DNA of 5,941 nt, from contig CACZSV010000225.1 in NCBI GenBank assembly GCA_902783925.1, positions 1-5,941 of the forward strand, written 5' to 3'. The position numbers and the translations under genes were made by a program. The number at the start of each line of letters is the position of its first letter. The first letter of the stretch is position 1. Shown here in pieces: positions 5,745 through 5,941 of this stretch. Origin of the DNA: an uncultured Coriobacteriaceae bacterium (GTDB lineage Bacteria; Actinomycetota; Coriobacteriia; Coriobacteriales; QAMH01). A model generated the notes under the pieces. That model ran no database searches, was not told the DNA's origin, and worked only from the letters and a program-made list of their open reading frames with translations.

Positions 5745-5941
5745 ATGGACAGGCTCTACACCATAGGAGACGCGGCGGCAGAGTTGGGAATGCCGGCATC
5801 GACCATCCGCTTCTACGAGAAAAATGGTCTGATTCCCAACCAGCGGCGCTCAAGCGACGGCAGGCGTCTGTTTGATGAGGACGACCTGGAGTGGGTGCGC
5901 TTCGTGGAGCGTCTCAAGGTATCGGGCATGCCCATCAAGGA
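5745..5941 (+). CDS. MerR-family transcriptional regulator (partial, cut by right edge)
   Basis: The first 65 codons are present. They contain the MerR DNA-binding region: helix-turn-helix in YTIGDAAAELGMPASTIRFYE (about 5-25), the typical IRFYEKNGLI turn, the RRSSDGRRLFDEDDLEWV wing, and the start of the second helical unit FVERLKVSGMPIK. The RLKVSGMPIK segment resembles the AdhR/NmlR-like branch more than the metal-sensing MerR or CueR types, but the effector-binding C-terminus is outside the window, so cysteines or other sensor residues cannot be examined. AGGAGGG at 5730-5736, which overlaps the reductase stop codon, lies eight nt before the ATG and suggests coupled translation. The protein probably activates its own operon through the palindrome at 4709-4730. 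Confidence 0.93.
   Translation, partial: MDRLYTIGDAAAELGMPASTIRFYEKNGLIPNQRRSSDGRRLFDEDDLEWVRFVERLKVSGMPIK

Overview
The window comes from a bacterial chromosome or accessory region of moderate G+C. The genes look roughly 53-60% G+C by eye and the intergenic gaps are clearly AT-rich. Gene starts are mostly ATG with strong GGAGG-type ribosome binding sites. The mix of a heterodimeric ABC pair, a fused methyltransferase and an aldo/keto reductase with a MerR regulator would suit an anaerobic gut-type actinomycete (Coriobacteriia) or a clostridial relative. That placement is inference only, since no marker gene is present.

Region 1 (1-2870, minus strand) encodes two half-size type IV ABC transporters. 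The upstream gene (1053-2870) is complete, with six membrane segments and an intact nucleotide-binding domain. The downstream gene (1066 to beyond base 1) overlaps it by 14 nt, and the window edge cuts it just before its Walker A motif. The two almost certainly form one heterodimeric transporter. A candidate promoter and an operator-like inverted repeat lie just upstream, in the 151-nt gap 2871-3021.

Region 2 (3022-4536, minus strand) encodes a two-domain protein. An N-terminal UbiE/Methyltransf_11-like SAM methyltransferase is joined to a C-terminal leucine-carboxyl-methyltransferase/TcmP-like O-methyltransferase. A 17-codon ORF with a strong ribosome binding site precedes it in the same frame and ends in an amber codon that abuts an ATG. 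Its upstream region carries an operator-like repeat similar to the one before the transporter, so a single regulator may control both units.

Region 3 (4537-4789) is a divergent promoter region. The rightward promoter contains a perfect 22-bp palindrome placed between -35 and -10 elements 19 bp apart, which is the standard layout of a MerR-activated promoter.

Region 4 (4790-5941, plus strand) is an operon of an aldo/keto reductase with a complete catalytic tetrad and a MerR-family regulator, cut by the right edge. The regulator probably acts at the palindrome and so controls its own operon.

Overall, the leftward half looks like a 'modify and transport' module for an unknown small molecule. 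The rightward half looks like a carbonyl or electrophile stress response unit. Nothing in the sequence shows that the two halves are functionally linked.
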